A stretch of 64,000 nucleotides of DNA from Stappia indica. GTDB taxonomy: Bacteria > Pseudomonadota > Alphaproteobacteria > Rhizobiales > Stappiaceae. Below, one piece after another: positions 8,677 to 17,730 of the stretch (position 1 is its first letter; each line of letters begins with the position of its first letter). Under the pieces are notes generated by a model that had not been told where the DNA came from, did not search any database, and saw only the letters and a list, made by a program, of their open reading frames with translations. The position numbers and the translations under genes are program-made. The stretch covers positions 1,240,001 to 1,304,000 of the forward strand of contig NZ_MBQE01000001.1 in the NCBI RefSeq assembly GCF_001696535.1, written 5' to 3'.

Positions 8677-9711
8677 TCAGGCCGCGCCGCGCGCCTGCAC
8701 CCGCTCCGCCGCCGCAAGGCAGTTGTTGAGGAACTGGCGGGTGCTGGCTTCCCAGCTGTAGGACAGCGCCAGCTCGCGGCAGCGCTGGCGCGGAATGTCC
8801 AGCGCCGCGACCGCCGCCTTGCCGAGATCCTCGTCGAGCACGCCGGCCCCGGTGCCCTGAAGGATGTCGAGCGGGCCCATCACCGGATAGGCGGCAACCG
8901 GAACGCCGGCCGCCAGCGCCTCCAGCAGGACGTTGCCGAACGTGTCGGTGCGGCTCGGAAAGACCACGATGTCGGCGGAGGAATAATGCCGGGCGAGATC
9001 CTCGCCGGTCTTCGAGCCGGTGAACAGGACCTGCGGATAGCGTGCGCGCAGTTCCGCCAGTTGCGGCCCGTCGCCGACCACCACCTTGGTGCCGGGCAGA
9101 TCGAGGTCGAGAAAGGCGGTGATGTTCTTTTCGACCGAAACCCGGCCGACATACATGAAGACCGGGCCGGCCAGCGTTTCCGGCAGCACGCTGCCCTCGC
9201 GCGGGCGGAACAGCTCATGGTCGACACCGCGCGACCAGCGCATGAGATTGACGAAGCCGCGCGCGGCAAGATCCTGCTCCAGCGTCGAGGTCGCCACCAT
9301 GCAGCCCTGGCCGGCATTGTGGAACCGGCGCAGCCAGGCATAGGACCAGGAGACAGGCACCGGCACCCGCGCCGACAGGTATTCGGGAAACCGCGTGTGG
9401 TAGCTCGTCGTGTAGACAAGGCCGAGCAGGCGGGCGACGCGCGCGGCCATCAGGCCCAGCGGCCCCTCGGTGGCGATGTGCAGGTGATCGTAGCCGCCTG
9501 CAAGGATCCGCCGGCGCAGGGCGGACGGCGTCGTCAGCGACAGGCGGATTTCCGAGTAGGTCGGACAGGGAACGGTGAAGAAGTCGGCAGGCGACAACAC
9601 CTCGACCGGCACGCCCATGCGGTGCAGCTCGTCCACGGTGCGCTCGATGGAGCGCACGACACCGTTGATCTGGGGGTGCCAGGCATCGGTGACGATGAGC
9701 AGCGACTTCAT
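8677..9711 (-). CDS. Family 4 glycosyltransferase, Agt-like glycolipid synthase candidate
   Basis: A 344-residue GT-B glycosyltransferase. The N-terminal acceptor domain begins LLIVTDAWHPQINGVVRS. The C-terminal donor domain has YVGRVSVEKN and the E-x7-E-type region SRTDTFGNVLLEALAAG. Its start overlaps the stop of the upstream metallophosphoesterase by 4 bases (9708-9711). Family and context knowledge: in marine bacteria and rhizobia, PlcP (annotated as an LpxH-like phosphoesterase) makes diacylglycerol, and a linked glycosyltransferase (Agt) builds glycolipids under phosphate limitation. The arrangement here fits that model. The donor sugar is unknown; a mannosyltransferase of PimB type is the alternative reading. 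Confidence 0.8.
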   Translation of the reverse strand: MKSLLIVTDAWHPQINGVVRSIERTVDELHRMGVPVEVLSPADFFTVPCPTYSEIRLSLTTPSALRRRILAGGYDHLHIATEGPLGLMAARVARLLGLVYTTSYHTRFPEYLSARVPVPVSWSYAWLRRFHNAGQGCMVATSTLEQDLAARGFVNLMRWSRGVDHELFRPREGSVLPETLAGPVFMYVGRVSVEKNITAFLDLDLPGTKVVVGDGPQLAELRARYPQVLFTGSKTGEDLARHYSSADIVVFPSRTDTFGNVLLEALAAGVPVAAYPVMGPLDILQGTGAGVLDEDLGKAAVAALDIPRQRCRELALSYSWEASTRQFLNNCLAAAERVQARGAA

Positions 9712-10517
9712 GCGGCGGCCTGCGCCCGGCGCGGCTCGACGGTTGCAAGGGCCGGCACCTGCTCGGCCCGCTCCGCCCAGCGGATGATCTCGAACGTGCC
9801 GTCGTGATGCTCGGCAACGGCGGTGCAGCTCTCCACCCAGTCGCCGGTGTTGATGTAGTGGGTGCCGAATTCGGTATGGTCGGCGGCATGGTGGATATGG
9901 CCGCAGATCACCCCGTCGACGCCCTGCCGTTCCGCCTCGCCCGCAAGCGTCTCCTCGAACTTGCCGATGAAGTTCACCGCGTTCTTGACCTTGAGCTTGG
10001 CCCAGGCGGAGAGCGACCAGTAGGTCAGGCCGAGGCGTCGGCGCATGATGTTGAGACCGGTGTTGAGGTTGAGCGCGGTCACATAGGCCCAGTCGCCGAG
10101 GAAGGCGAGCCAGCGGGCATGACGCACCACCACGTCGAAGCGGTCGCCGTGGATGACCAGATAGCGGCGCCCGTCGGCGGTCTCGTGGATGGTCTCTTCC
10201 ACCACCTCGATGCCGCCGAAATGGGTGCCGAGGAAATCGCGGAGGAACTCGTCGTGGTTGCCGGGCGTATAGACGATGCGGGCGCCCTTGCGGCCCTTGC
10301 GCATCAGCTTCTGCACCACGTCGTTGTGGGACTGCGGCCAGTACCACATGCGGCGCAACCGCCACCCGTCGACGATGTCGCCGACCAGATAGATGGTCTC
10401 GGCGTCGTGATACTTGAGGAAATCGAGCAGCATGTCCGCCTGGCAGCCACGCGTACCAAGATGAATGTCGGACAGGAAGATCGCCCTGAAATGTCTCTGG
10501 GTTGGCTCGGAGGACAT
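9708..10517 (-). CDS. plcP: PlcP-like metallophosphoesterase (annotatable as UDP-2,3-diacylglucosamine diphosphatase family)
   Basis: A 269-residue calcineurin-like phosphoesterase with the full dinuclear-metal motif set: SDIHLG (16-21), GDIVDG, GNHDE, HGD and GHIHH. Automatic annotation would call it UDP-2,3-diacylglucosamine diphosphatase (LpxH-like). Overlap with a GT4 glycosyltransferase and resemblance to the rhizobial PlcP phospholipase favour a phospholipase C role in replacing phospholipids by phosphorus-free lipids. The start at 10517 has AGGAG seven bases upstream. A possible Pho-box-like element lies at 10563-10580. The metallophosphoesterase fold is certain; the PlcP role is inferred from synteny and recalled similarity. 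Confidence 0.72.
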   Translation of the reverse strand: MSSEPTQRHFRAIFLSDIHLGTRGCQADMLLDFLKYHDAETIYLVGDIVDGWRLRRMWYWPQSHNDVVQKLMRKGRKGARIVYTPGNHDEFLRDFLGTHFGGIEVVEETIHETADGRRYLVIHGDRFDVVVRHARWLAFLGDWAYVTALNLNTGLNIMRRRLGLTYWSLSAWAKLKVKNAVNFIGKFEETLAGEAERQGVDGVICGHIHHAADHTEFGTHYINTGDWVESCTAVAEHHDGTFEIIRWAERAEQVPALATVEPRRAQAAA

Positions 10518-10562
10518 GGCACGCTCCTGACAAGTCTTTGAGCGTCTAGATGCGCGATTCCG

Positions 10563-10580
10563 GTCTCAGAAATATGACAA
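10563..10580 (-). promoter_or_regulatory. Possible Pho box upstream of the plcP-like gene
   Basis: On the minus strand, TTGTCAT is followed by ATTT and CTGAGAC, two 7-mers separated by 4 bases. The PhoB consensus is two CTGTCAT units with an A/T-rich 4-base spacer. The first unit matches 6 of 7 and the second 4 of 7. It lies about 45 bases upstream of the start codon, a usable distance for an activator. This is a weak match and could be chance. Confidence 0.35.
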
Positions 10581-10722
10581 ACACAAGAGACCGGCCGAAA
10601 GGCGGAAAGAAAACGCCGCCGCACGTCTGCAGCTGGACGGAGCGCATGCGGCTCCGCTATCACTTCGTCAACGACGTCCGCAAGGCGCCCCTGCCCTGCC
10701 GGGCGAGATCGGGAGACATGAG

Positions 10723-11502
10723 ATGGATCTTGGACTTAGCGGCCGGAAGGCCATCGTCTGCGCCTCCAGCCGGGGCCTTGGACGGGGATGCGCGGAAGCG
10801 CTGGCGGAAGCCGGCTGCGACCTGGTGATCAACGGCCTGGACCGGCTGCGCCTCGATACGACCGCGAGCGAGATTCGCGCCCGCTACGGCGTCAACGTCG
10901 CCACGGTCGTCGCCAATGTGTCGACCCGCGAGGGACAGGACGCGCTGCTGGCCGCCTGCCCGGAGCCCGACATCCTGGTCAACAACAACGGCGGCCCGCC
11001 GCGCCGCGACTACCGCCAGCTCGACCGCGACGCGATGATCGACGGGGTGATCCAGAACATGATCTCGCCGATCGAGATGATCCAGCGGGTGGCGGACGGC
11101 ATGGCCGAGCGCGGCTTCGGCCGGATCATCAACATCACCTCGATCACCGTGCGCATGCCGCTGGAAGGGCTCGACCTGTCGAGCGGCGCACGCGCCGGCC
11201 TCACCGCCTTCCTCGCCGGCGTCTGCCGGACCTATGCGGGGCGCAACGTCACCATCAACAACCTGCTGCCCGGCAAGATGGACACGGACCGCCTGCGCGG
11301 CGGGCTGGAGCGCACGGCCGGCATGACCGGGCAGAGCGTAGATGCGGTCGGCAAGGCCCAGCAGGCGGAAATTCCCGCCGGCCGTTTCGGCACGGCGGAG
11401 GAGTTCGGCAAGATCTGCGCCTTCTACTGCTCGAGCGCGGCCGGCTACGTGACAGGACAGAACGTCCTCGTCGACGGCGGCCTCTATCCGGCGGCGTTCT
11501 GA
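10723..11502 (+). CDS. SDR-family protein with degenerate catalytic site (BKR-like)
   Basis: A 259-residue short-chain dehydrogenase-fold protein. The nucleotide-binding loop reads CASSRGLGRG instead of the canonical TGxxxGxG. NNNGGPP replaces the usual NNAG. At the expected YxxxK active site the sequence is SSGARAGL, so the Tyr/Lys pair is absent. This fits a recognised subgroup of 3-oxoacyl-ACP-reductase-like SDRs with non-canonical motifs; their reaction is not established. C-terminal PAGRFGTAEEFG and GQNVLVDGG are normal for SDRs. The start has GGGAGA seven bases upstream. It converges on the fadL-like gene through a shared terminator. Confidence 0.82.
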   Translation: MDLGLSGRKAIVCASSRGLGRGCAEALAEAGCDLVINGLDRLRLDTTASEIRARYGVNVATVVANVSTREGQDALLAACPEPDILVNNNGGPPRRDYRQLDRDAMIDGVIQNMISPIEMIQRVADGMAERGFGRIINITSITVRMPLEGLDLSSGARAGLTAFLAGVCRTYAGRNVTINNLLPGKMDTDRLRGGLERTAGMTGQSVDAVGKAQQAEIPAGRFGTAEEFGKICAFYCSSAAGYVTGQNVLVDGGLYPAAF

Positions 11503-11527
11503 GCGACCGCGTCCTCTTCCGAAAGAC

Positions 11528-11562
11528 AAAAGCCGGCGGGAGGCCTTCCCGCCGGCTTTTTC
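11528..11562. terminator. Bidirectional rho-independent terminator
   Basis: A perfect 10-bp stem (AGCCGGCGGG at 11531-11540 with its complement at 11548-11557) has a 7-base loop. It is followed by a T-run on the plus strand and preceded by an A-rich stretch that gives U's on the minus strand. It sits between the converging SDR and FadL-type genes, so it can end both transcripts. Confidence 0.9.
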
Positions 11563-11581
11563 CTGCTGAGAGCAGCGAGGC

Positions 11582-12901
11582 TCAGTAGCCGCGCGCCACG
11601 TCGTATTCCGGACGCTCGGCCGGACCGCCCCAGCGGTAGCGCATGGACGCCGAGATGATGTTCACATGCGCCTGCGCCTTGCCGACATAGCTGCCGACAT
11701 TCGGATTGTAGTCCTGGTGGCCCGGGCCGATGTTGATGTCGGCATCGGTGGCGTGGATGTAGGTGTAGCCGAGGTCGAACGACAGGTCGTCGGTGACCTT
11801 GTAGCTGGCACCGGCCGACAGCCACAGGCGGTCGGTGTCCGGCAGGCGGGTCGAGCGGATCTCGTCGGTGATCGGCGAGATCTCGTAGCCGATGCCGGCG
11901 CGCATCGTCAGGTCCTCGTTGACGTCGTACTCGCCGCCGACGGCGAAGAACCAGCTGTCGCGATAGTTGAAATGCAGCGTCTGCACGGTGGCGCCGGTCG
12001 CCTGCGAGGTCACGCGCGGCGACTTGAGGCGGCTCCAGTTCGCCCATTCCACGGTGCCGAAGACCCGGAACGCATCGGTCACCCGCTGCTTGGCCGAGAA
12101 GTTGATCATCTCCGGCGTGATCAGCGAGGCATTGATGTCGGTGAGGCCCGCCGGCGTCTGGATGTCGCCGTCCAGCGTCTGGCTGACGCCCGAGCGGAAG
12201 CCAAGGCCCAGTTCCGTCCCCTCGAACGGCTTGAACGTCACGCCGGCGGTGACGCCGAAGCCGATGTCGTCGCCCTGAAGGATCGCGGAAGGGTAGCCCG
12301 GAACGTTGGGCAGGGCCGACTTGAGCGTCACCTTGAAATACTGGACCTGCACGCCGAATGCGAAGGACAGCATGTCATTGAGCTTGTAGCCGACGGTCGG
12401 CGTCACGTTCACCGACATCACCTTGGACGTTCTGGAATAGAACTGGCCCGCCCAGTTCTGGTGCGGCTTGGTCGCAAGGCCGTAGGGCGCGTTGATCGAC
12501 AGGCCCAGGAAGATCTGGTCGGTGAGCTTGTAGGCCGTGTAGGAGGCCGGCACATAGCCTTCGCTGCCGATGTCGCCGGACGGCGCGGTGCTCGGCGTCA
12601 GGCCGAGCACGCCGCCGCCGATGGCCGACGGGGTGAAGGCGCCGGTGATCTCGGCAGTGGGAGCGACCAGCGTGTGATGGCTCTCGAAGGTGAACCCCTC
12701 CCCGGCCCCGGTGATGGTCGCCGGGTTCCAGAACATCGACGAGATCGACGGGCCGGTGGTGCCGTTGCCGGCAAACGACATGCCCTGATAGTAGGCGCTC
12801 TGCTCACGCAGGGCGAAGCCGCCGGCAAGGGCGGCGGACGAAGAAAACACCACCGATATTGCGGTAAATGACAGTAGAAGGCGCTTGCTCTTGGATGCCA
12901 T
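11582..12901 (-). CDS. FadL/OmpP1/TodX-family outer-membrane transport protein
   Basis: A 439-residue outer-membrane beta-barrel of the FadL family, which passes long-chain fatty acids or other hydrophobic molecules. A Sec signal peptide ends near ALAGG (residues ~1-26). The mature N-terminus GFALREQSAYYQGMSFAGNG is the typical FadL plug region with the conserved NPA motif (MFWNPATITG). The rest alternates as beta strands and ends in RGY. The start has GAGGAA upstream. No catabolic gene is directly adjacent, although a fadD-type ligase is 13 kb away. Substrate is inferred only at family level. Confidence 0.9.
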   Translation of the reverse strand: MASKSKRLLLSFTAISVVFSSSAALAGGFALREQSAYYQGMSFAGNGTTGPSISSMFWNPATITGAGEGFTFESHHTLVAPTAEITGAFTPSAIGGGVLGLTPSTAPSGDIGSEGYVPASYTAYKLTDQIFLGLSINAPYGLATKPHQNWAGQFYSRTSKVMSVNVTPTVGYKLNDMLSFAFGVQVQYFKVTLKSALPNVPGYPSAILQGDDIGFGVTAGVTFKPFEGTELGLGFRSGVSQTLDGDIQTPAGLTDINASLITPEMINFSAKQRVTDAFRVFGTVEWANWSRLKSPRVTSQATGATVQTLHFNYRDSWFFAVGGEYDVNEDLTMRAGIGYEISPITDEIRSTRLPDTDRLWLSAGASYKVTDDLSFDLGYTYIHATDADINIGPGHQDYNPNVGSYVGKAQAHVNIISASMRYRWGGPAERPEYDVARGY

Positions 12902-13183
12902 GTCTCGACCATTCCTCCCCGAACTTCAGATCGAAGCAAAGCCCCATTGCCCGACCTGTTGCACAGAGGATGAAAAAGTCGCGACTGCTCCGCAATCGCC
13001 ATGAGAGGCCGGATTTGCCCGAGTAACCGGCGCGCGAATTCAGGTTTTGCAGGTTCCGCTAAGGCACCCTTCCGCAGGGGAAGGGATCAAAGGCCCGCAA
13101 AACCCGCCGCTGCGTGACAGTTTCACGACAGCCGCGCATAGCGGACGTGCATTTGCTTATTTTTTGTGCAATTTGCCGCAGCC

Positions 13184-13219
13184 GGGCAACACCTTCCCTT
13201 TTCGGAAAGCGTGTTGCCC
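13184..13219. repeat. Inverted repeat downstream of the RND operon
   Basis: GGGCAACAC at 13184-13192 pairs with GTGTTGCCC at 13211-13219, and the interior (CTTCC with GGAAAG) extends the stem imperfectly. It lies about 40 bases after the stop of the efflux permease gene (minus strand). No immediate U-run follows on that strand, so it may be a 3'-end stabiliser rather than an intrinsic terminator. The rest of the 12902-13257 gap shows only a small hairpin at 13067-13085. Confidence 0.55.
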
Positions 13220-13257
13220 AACTGCAACGAAAGTGGCGGCGGAGAAACGGGGGGATG

Positions 13258-16200
13258 TCACTCCGCCGCCTGAGGCAGAGCCGGCCCGGAGGCCGGTGCA
13301 CGCTCTGCCACATCGGTGTTGGCGGCCGTAAGATCGGCCGCCTCGCGCCGTGCCTGCCGTGCGGCCATCACCTCGGCGTCGGTCTTGTCGAGACGCTTGC
13401 GGAACCACAGGGCGTAGAGCGCCGGCAGGAAGACGAGGGTCAGAACGGTCGCGACCGTGAGCCCGCCGATCATCGCGATCGCCATCGGCCCCCAGAAGAT
13501 GTTCATCGTCAGGGGAATGAAGGCGAGAACCGCGGCCAGCGCCGTCAGGATCACCGGCCGCGCACGGCGGACGGTGGATTCCACGATGGCCCGGCGCATG
13601 GTCGCCCCGGCATGCAGGTCGTGGTCGATCTGGTCGGCCAGGATCAGCGTGTTGCGCATCACCATGCCGCCCAGCGCGATCACACCGAGGATGGCGACGA
13701 AGCCGAAGGCCGCATCGGCGATCAGCAGCGAGGCCACCGCCCCGATCAACCCGAGCGGGAAGGTCAGGAACACCAGCGCCATCTTCGAGAAGGACTGCAT
13801 CTGCAGCATGATCAGCACGGCCATGGCGAGGAACATCAAGGGGAACACCGCCGCCAGCGCCACGTTGGCCTTGGCCGATTCCTCCGCCGCGCCGCCGGTG
13901 TCGATCCGGTAGCCGGCCGGAAGCGTCGCCTCGATCTCGCGCATCTTCGGCAGCAGCGAGGCGGTGACGTCCGGCGCCTGCAGGCCGGGGGCGACATCCG
14001 CCCGCACGGTCAGCACGGTCTCGCGATTGCGCCGCCACAGGATCGGGTCCTCGGCCGTGTAGACGATGCGCGCCACCTGCGAGACCGGGATCGCCCGTCC
14101 GTCGCGCACCTGCAGCACCATGTCGCCGAGATCGCCGAGCGCGGCGCGCTCCGTCTCGTCGGCGCGCACGACGACGCCGACCGAATGGCGGCCCTCGCGC
14201 AGCGACGTCACCTCGTAGCCGGACAGCAGCGTCTGCAGCGACTGGCCGATCTCGGTGGTGGAGAGGCCCAGCGCGCGCGCCCGGTCCTGGTCGACCTCGA
14301 GGCGCACCGACTTCACCTTCTCACCCCATTGCAGCTCGGTGTTGCGGGTGTCGGGGCTGGCGCGCATCGCATCGCGCACCTTCGCCGCCGCCGCCCGCAC
14401 CTCTTCCAGGTCCTGCCCGACGACGCGGAACTGCACCGGGTAGCCGACCGGCGGGCCGAGCTCGAGCTTGTTGGCGCGGCCCCGCACCGCCCCTTCCGCC
14501 TCGGCGAAGCGCGCCTGCAGCTGGCCGACCAGCGCATCGGCATGAGGGCCGCCCTTGGTCTGCACCAGGATCAGCGCATAGCTCGGATTGGGCAGGGCCG
14601 GGTTGTAGGCGAGGAAGAAGCGCGGCGCGCCCGCCCCCACATAGGTGGTGAAATAGTCGACATGCTCGTTGGTCTTGAGCCAGTCCTCGATGGCCTTCGC
14701 CTCGCGCTCGGTCGCCGCGAAGGACGCGCCTTCCGGCCCCTTGAGCTCGACCAGCACTTCCGGCCGCGAGGAGCTGGGGAAGAACTGCTGCTTGACGAAG
14801 CCCATGCCGTAGCCGGCCAGAACCAGCAGGCCGACGGTCGCCAGCACCACCGGCAGGCGGAAGCGCACGGCGGCAGTGACCATCTTGCGCAGGCGGTTGT
14901 AGGAGGGCGTGTGGTAGATCGCCTCTTCGTCTATCTCGCCGCGCTCGGCCGCATGGCGCTCCAGCGAGCGCGGCAGCAGCTTGAGCCCGAGATAGGGCGT
15001 GAAGATCACCGCGACGAGCCAGGAGATCAGCAGCGCCGACGTCACCACCCAGAAGATGCCGCCCGCATATTCGCCGGCCGCCGACTTGGCGAAGCCGACG
15101 GGCAGGAAGCCCGCCGCCGTCACCAGCGTGCCGGTGAGCATCGGGAAGGCGGTGGATTCCCAGGCGAAGGTGGCCGCGCGGAAGCGGTCCCAGCCCTGCT
15201 CGATCTTCACCACCATCATCTCGATGGCGATGATCGCATCGTCGACCAAGAGGCCGAGCGACAGGATCAGCGCGCCGAGCGAGATGCGCTCCAGGTCGAT
15301 GCCCATCAGCATCATCACCACGAAGGTGGCGCCGAGCGTCAGCGGCACGGAGAGCGCGACGATGATGCCGGTGCGAAAGCCCAGCGACAGGAAGGAGACC
15401 AGCAGCACGATGGAGATGGCGACGACGAACTTCAGCAGGAACTCGCCGACGGCCTCCTCCACCACTTCCGGCTGGTTGGAGACCTGGTGCAGCTCCGCGC
15501 CGACCGGCAGGCGCGCCTTGATCTCGGCCGCCTTCTCGTGCAGGCGCTCGCCGAGCTCCAGCACGTTGCCGCCCTCCGACATGGCAACGCCGAGCAGGAT
15601 CGTGTCCTCGCCGTTGTAGCGCGCGGCATAGCTCTGGGGATCGGCGACGCCGCGACTGACCGTTGCGATGTCGCCGAGCCGGAACACCCGACCCTCCGCC
15701 TCGACCGGAACCGCCGCCACCGCCTCGACGCCGGTCAGGCTGCCGCTGACGCGCACCTGCACGGTCTCGCTCGGCGTGTCCACCGAGCCCGACGGCACGA
15801 CGGCGTTCTGGGCGGCAAGGGCATCGAAAATCGCGCTGGCGGGAATGCCGAGCGTCGCGAGCTTCGCATAGGAGATGTCGACATGGATCTTCTGGTCCTG
15901 CTCGCCGAAGAGCTGGACCTTCTCGACGCCCGGCACCGCCAGGAACGACTGGCGCGCCATCTCGGCGAGATCCGACAGTTCGCTCCACGTCGCCCCCGGC
16001 GCGGTCAGCGCATGGACCTGCACATAGACGTCGGCATATTCGTCGTTGAAGAAGGGACCGCGAACGCCCTGCGGCATCTCGCCGGAAATGTCGCCCACCT
16101 TCTTGCGCGCCTGATACCACAGCTCCGCCACCTCGGAGGGCGGGGTCGCATCGTCGAGGACGATCTGCGTCGCCATGAAGCCGGGACGGGTATAGGTCTC

Positions 16201-16449
16201 CAGCCGCGACAGCCAGGGCAGCGTCTGCAGCCGCGTCTCGACGCGGTCGGCGACCTGCTCCTGCATCTCGGCGGCGCTGGCGCCCGGCCACACGGCGGTC
16301 ACCACCATCACCTTGACCGTGAAGGCCGGATCCTCGTTGCGGCCGAGATTGCCATAGGCGTAGACGCCGGCAAGGGCGGTGACGAGGATGAAGAAGAGCA
16401 CCAGCGTCTGGTGACGGATGGCCCAGGCGGAGAGGTTGAAGCCGCTCAT
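13258..16449 (-). CDS. RND efflux pump permease (AcrB/HAE-type)
   Basis: A 1063-residue inner-membrane RND transporter, close to the family's usual ~1050. It has an N-terminal transmembrane helix (LVLFFILVTALAGVYAYG), two large periplasmic domains, and the characteristic LGLLVDDAIIAIEMM segment of TM4 with the proton-relay aspartates. The second half repeats the pattern (LGVIALGGMVMRNTLILADQID). Its start overlaps the stop of the adaptor gene (16446-16449). A C-terminal tail of ~40 residues is A/R-rich. It belongs to the branch using NEDPAFTVK near the N-terminus. No outer-membrane channel is encoded nearby, so an external TolC-type partner is needed. Confidence 0.93.
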   Translation of the reverse strand: MSGFNLSAWAIRHQTLVLFFILVTALAGVYAYGNLGRNEDPAFTVKVMVVTAVWPGASAAEMQEQVADRVETRLQTLPWLSRLETYTRPGFMATQIVLDDATPPSEVAELWYQARKKVGDISGEMPQGVRGPFFNDEYADVYVQVHALTAPGATWSELSDLAEMARQSFLAVPGVEKVQLFGEQDQKIHVDISYAKLATLGIPASAIFDALAAQNAVVPSGSVDTPSETVQVRVSGSLTGVEAVAAVPVEAEGRVFRLGDIATVSRGVADPQSYAARYNGEDTILLGVAMSEGGNVLELGERLHEKAAEIKARLPVGAELHQVSNQPEVVEEAVGEFLLKFVVAISIVLLVSFLSLGFRTGIIVALSVPLTLGATFVVMMLMGIDLERISLGALILSLGLLVDDAIIAIEMMVVKIEQGWDRFRAATFAWESTAFPMLTGTLVTAAGFLPVGFAKSAAGEYAGGIFWVVTSALLISWLVAVIFTPYLGLKLLPRSLERHAAERGEIDEEAIYHTPSYNRLRKMVTAAVRFRLPVVLATVGLLVLAGYGMGFVKQQFFPSSSRPEVLVELKGPEGASFAATEREAKAIEDWLKTNEHVDYFTTYVGAGAPRFFLAYNPALPNPSYALILVQTKGGPHADALVGQLQARFAEAEGAVRGRANKLELGPPVGYPVQFRVVGQDLEEVRAAAAKVRDAMRASPDTRNTELQWGEKVKSVRLEVDQDRARALGLSTTEIGQSLQTLLSGYEVTSLREGRHSVGVVVRADETERAALGDLGDMVLQVRDGRAIPVSQVARIVYTAEDPILWRRNRETVLTVRADVAPGLQAPDVTASLLPKMREIEATLPAGYRIDTGGAAEESAKANVALAAVFPLMFLAMAVLIMLQMQSFSKMALVFLTFPLGLIGAVASLLIADAAFGFVAILGVIALGGMVMRNTLILADQIDHDLHAGATMRRAIVESTVRRARPVILTALAAVLAFIPLTMNIFWGPMAIAMIGGLTVATVLTLVFLPALYALWFRKRLDKTDAEVMAARQARREAADLTAANTDVAERAPASGPALPQAAE

Positions 16450-17633
16450 CGCAGCGCCCCCACCTGCACCGGGCCGCGCGACTGGCGCAGCACCGCCTTC
16501 AGCGTCAGGCCCGGATCGATCCGGTGCACGCCGAGGCTGACGACGTGCTCGCCGGTCGCAAGACCGGTCACCACGGCGCGCTCGGCCTCGATGCGGCGGA
16601 CCGTGACCGGCACCGCCGTCACCTGCTCCGCCCCCGGCTCCGCCCGCCAGACATTGGCCGCTTCGCCCGAATACCAGACGGCGGTCAGCGGCACGGCGAC
16701 CTCGCCCTCGGGCGCGGCCTGCTGCAGATGCACGGTCGCGGTCATGCCGAGCCGCGCGTCGGCGGTCGGATCGTCGATGGCGAAGCGCGCGGTGAAGGTG
16801 CGTGCGGCCGCATCCGCGACCGGCGAGAGTTCGCGCAGCCGCGCATGATAGCGCCGGTCGGGGCTCGCCCACAGCGTCACGCTGGCGCCGGCCTGTTCGA
16901 GACCTGCGACCTGCGCCTCGGGAATGGCGACCTCGACCTCGCGCTCGCTGTCTCCAGCGATGCGGACGATGCCGTGTCCGGCGGCAACGACCTCGCCGGG
17001 CTCCGCGGTCACCGCGGTCACCACCCCGTCGCGATCCGCGCGCAAGGTGGCGTAGGCAAGCTGGTTTTCGGCGAGAATGCGCTGCTCGGACGCGGCCTTG
17101 AGCGCTGCAGCGGCGGCATCGTCCGCGGCAACGGCCTGGTCGAGCGCCGACTGCGAGACATGACCCTTGGACTGGAGCGCGGCGATCCGCGTGCGGTCCT
17201 CGGCGGTGCGGCGCGCCTGCGCCTGTGCGGCACGCTCTTCCGCCTCGCGGGCACGAAGCCCGGCGCGCAGGTCCTCCTCGTCGAGGCTGGCGATGCGCTG
17301 CCCGGCGGAGACCCTGTCGCCGACATCGACGAGACGTTCGGAGATCTTGCCGCCGACGCGGAAGGCGGACGGTGCATCGCTGCGGGCACGCACGGTGCCG
17401 GAGAAAGTGACGTCGTAGCCGTCGACCTTGGTCGCCGGCTCGACCCACACGACGCGGGGGGACGCGGAGGTATCCACTTCTTCGGCGGCCTGCGGCTGGC
17501 AGGCGGCGACCAACACGGCCGTCAACAGGACCGCGCCGACCCGCCCCGCAGGGCGGCCGAGACCGAACCAGGAACCAGACGACAGACGCAACGCCGGAAA
17601 TGCGGAGGCGAGAGATGCGGGGAAGCTGCTCAT
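16446..17633 (-). CDS. RND efflux periplasmic adaptor lipoprotein (HlyD/MFP family)
   Basis: A 395-residue membrane-fusion protein linking the RND permease to an outer-membrane channel. A hydrophobic N-terminal segment ends in a lipobox (LVAACQ), predicting lipid anchoring. A lipoyl half-motif (GGKISERLVDVGDRV) precedes a helical hairpin (~100-180), then the second half-motif and beta-barrel domain (VTAEPGEVVAAGHG onward). MSSFPAS at 17633 is preferred over an in-frame ATG at 17699. The gene is divergent from a TetR gene, the standard layout for a repressor-controlled pump. Substrates cannot be inferred. Confidence 0.9.
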   Translation of the reverse strand: MSSFPASLASAFPALRLSSGSWFGLGRPAGRVGAVLLTAVLVAACQPQAAEEVDTSASPRVVWVEPATKVDGYDVTFSGTVRARSDAPSAFRVGGKISERLVDVGDRVSAGQRIASLDEEDLRAGLRAREAEERAAQAQARRTAEDRTRIAALQSKGHVSQSALDQAVAADDAAAAALKAASEQRILAENQLAYATLRADRDGVVTAVTAEPGEVVAAGHGIVRIAGDSEREVEVAIPEAQVAGLEQAGASVTLWASPDRRYHARLRELSPVADAAARTFTARFAIDDPTADARLGMTATVHLQQAAPEGEVAVPLTAVWYSGEAANVWRAEPGAEQVTAVPVTVRRIEAERAVVTGLATGEHVVSLGVHRIDPGLTLKAVLRQSRGPVQVGALR

Positions 17634-17730
17634 CACGTGAGGCCTTTCGGGCGCAGTATCGTCGGTATCGGCCGGGCGGCAGGAATGCCGGAAGGCCATG
17701 GAACGGACGCGGACACCTCCGCGCGACCCT

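Noticed and set aside
13067-13085. CCCTTCC/GGAAGGG hairpin upstream of the FadL-type gene
   Set aside because: Small stem without a T-tract and far from any stop codon on a suitable strand; no regulatory role can be argued.
13114-16848. Very long open frame on the plus strand opposite the RND permease
   Set aside because: Its translation is rich in His/Arg/Gln/Gly with no domain, as expected for the antisense of a high-G+C gene. The minus strand carries clear RND motifs.
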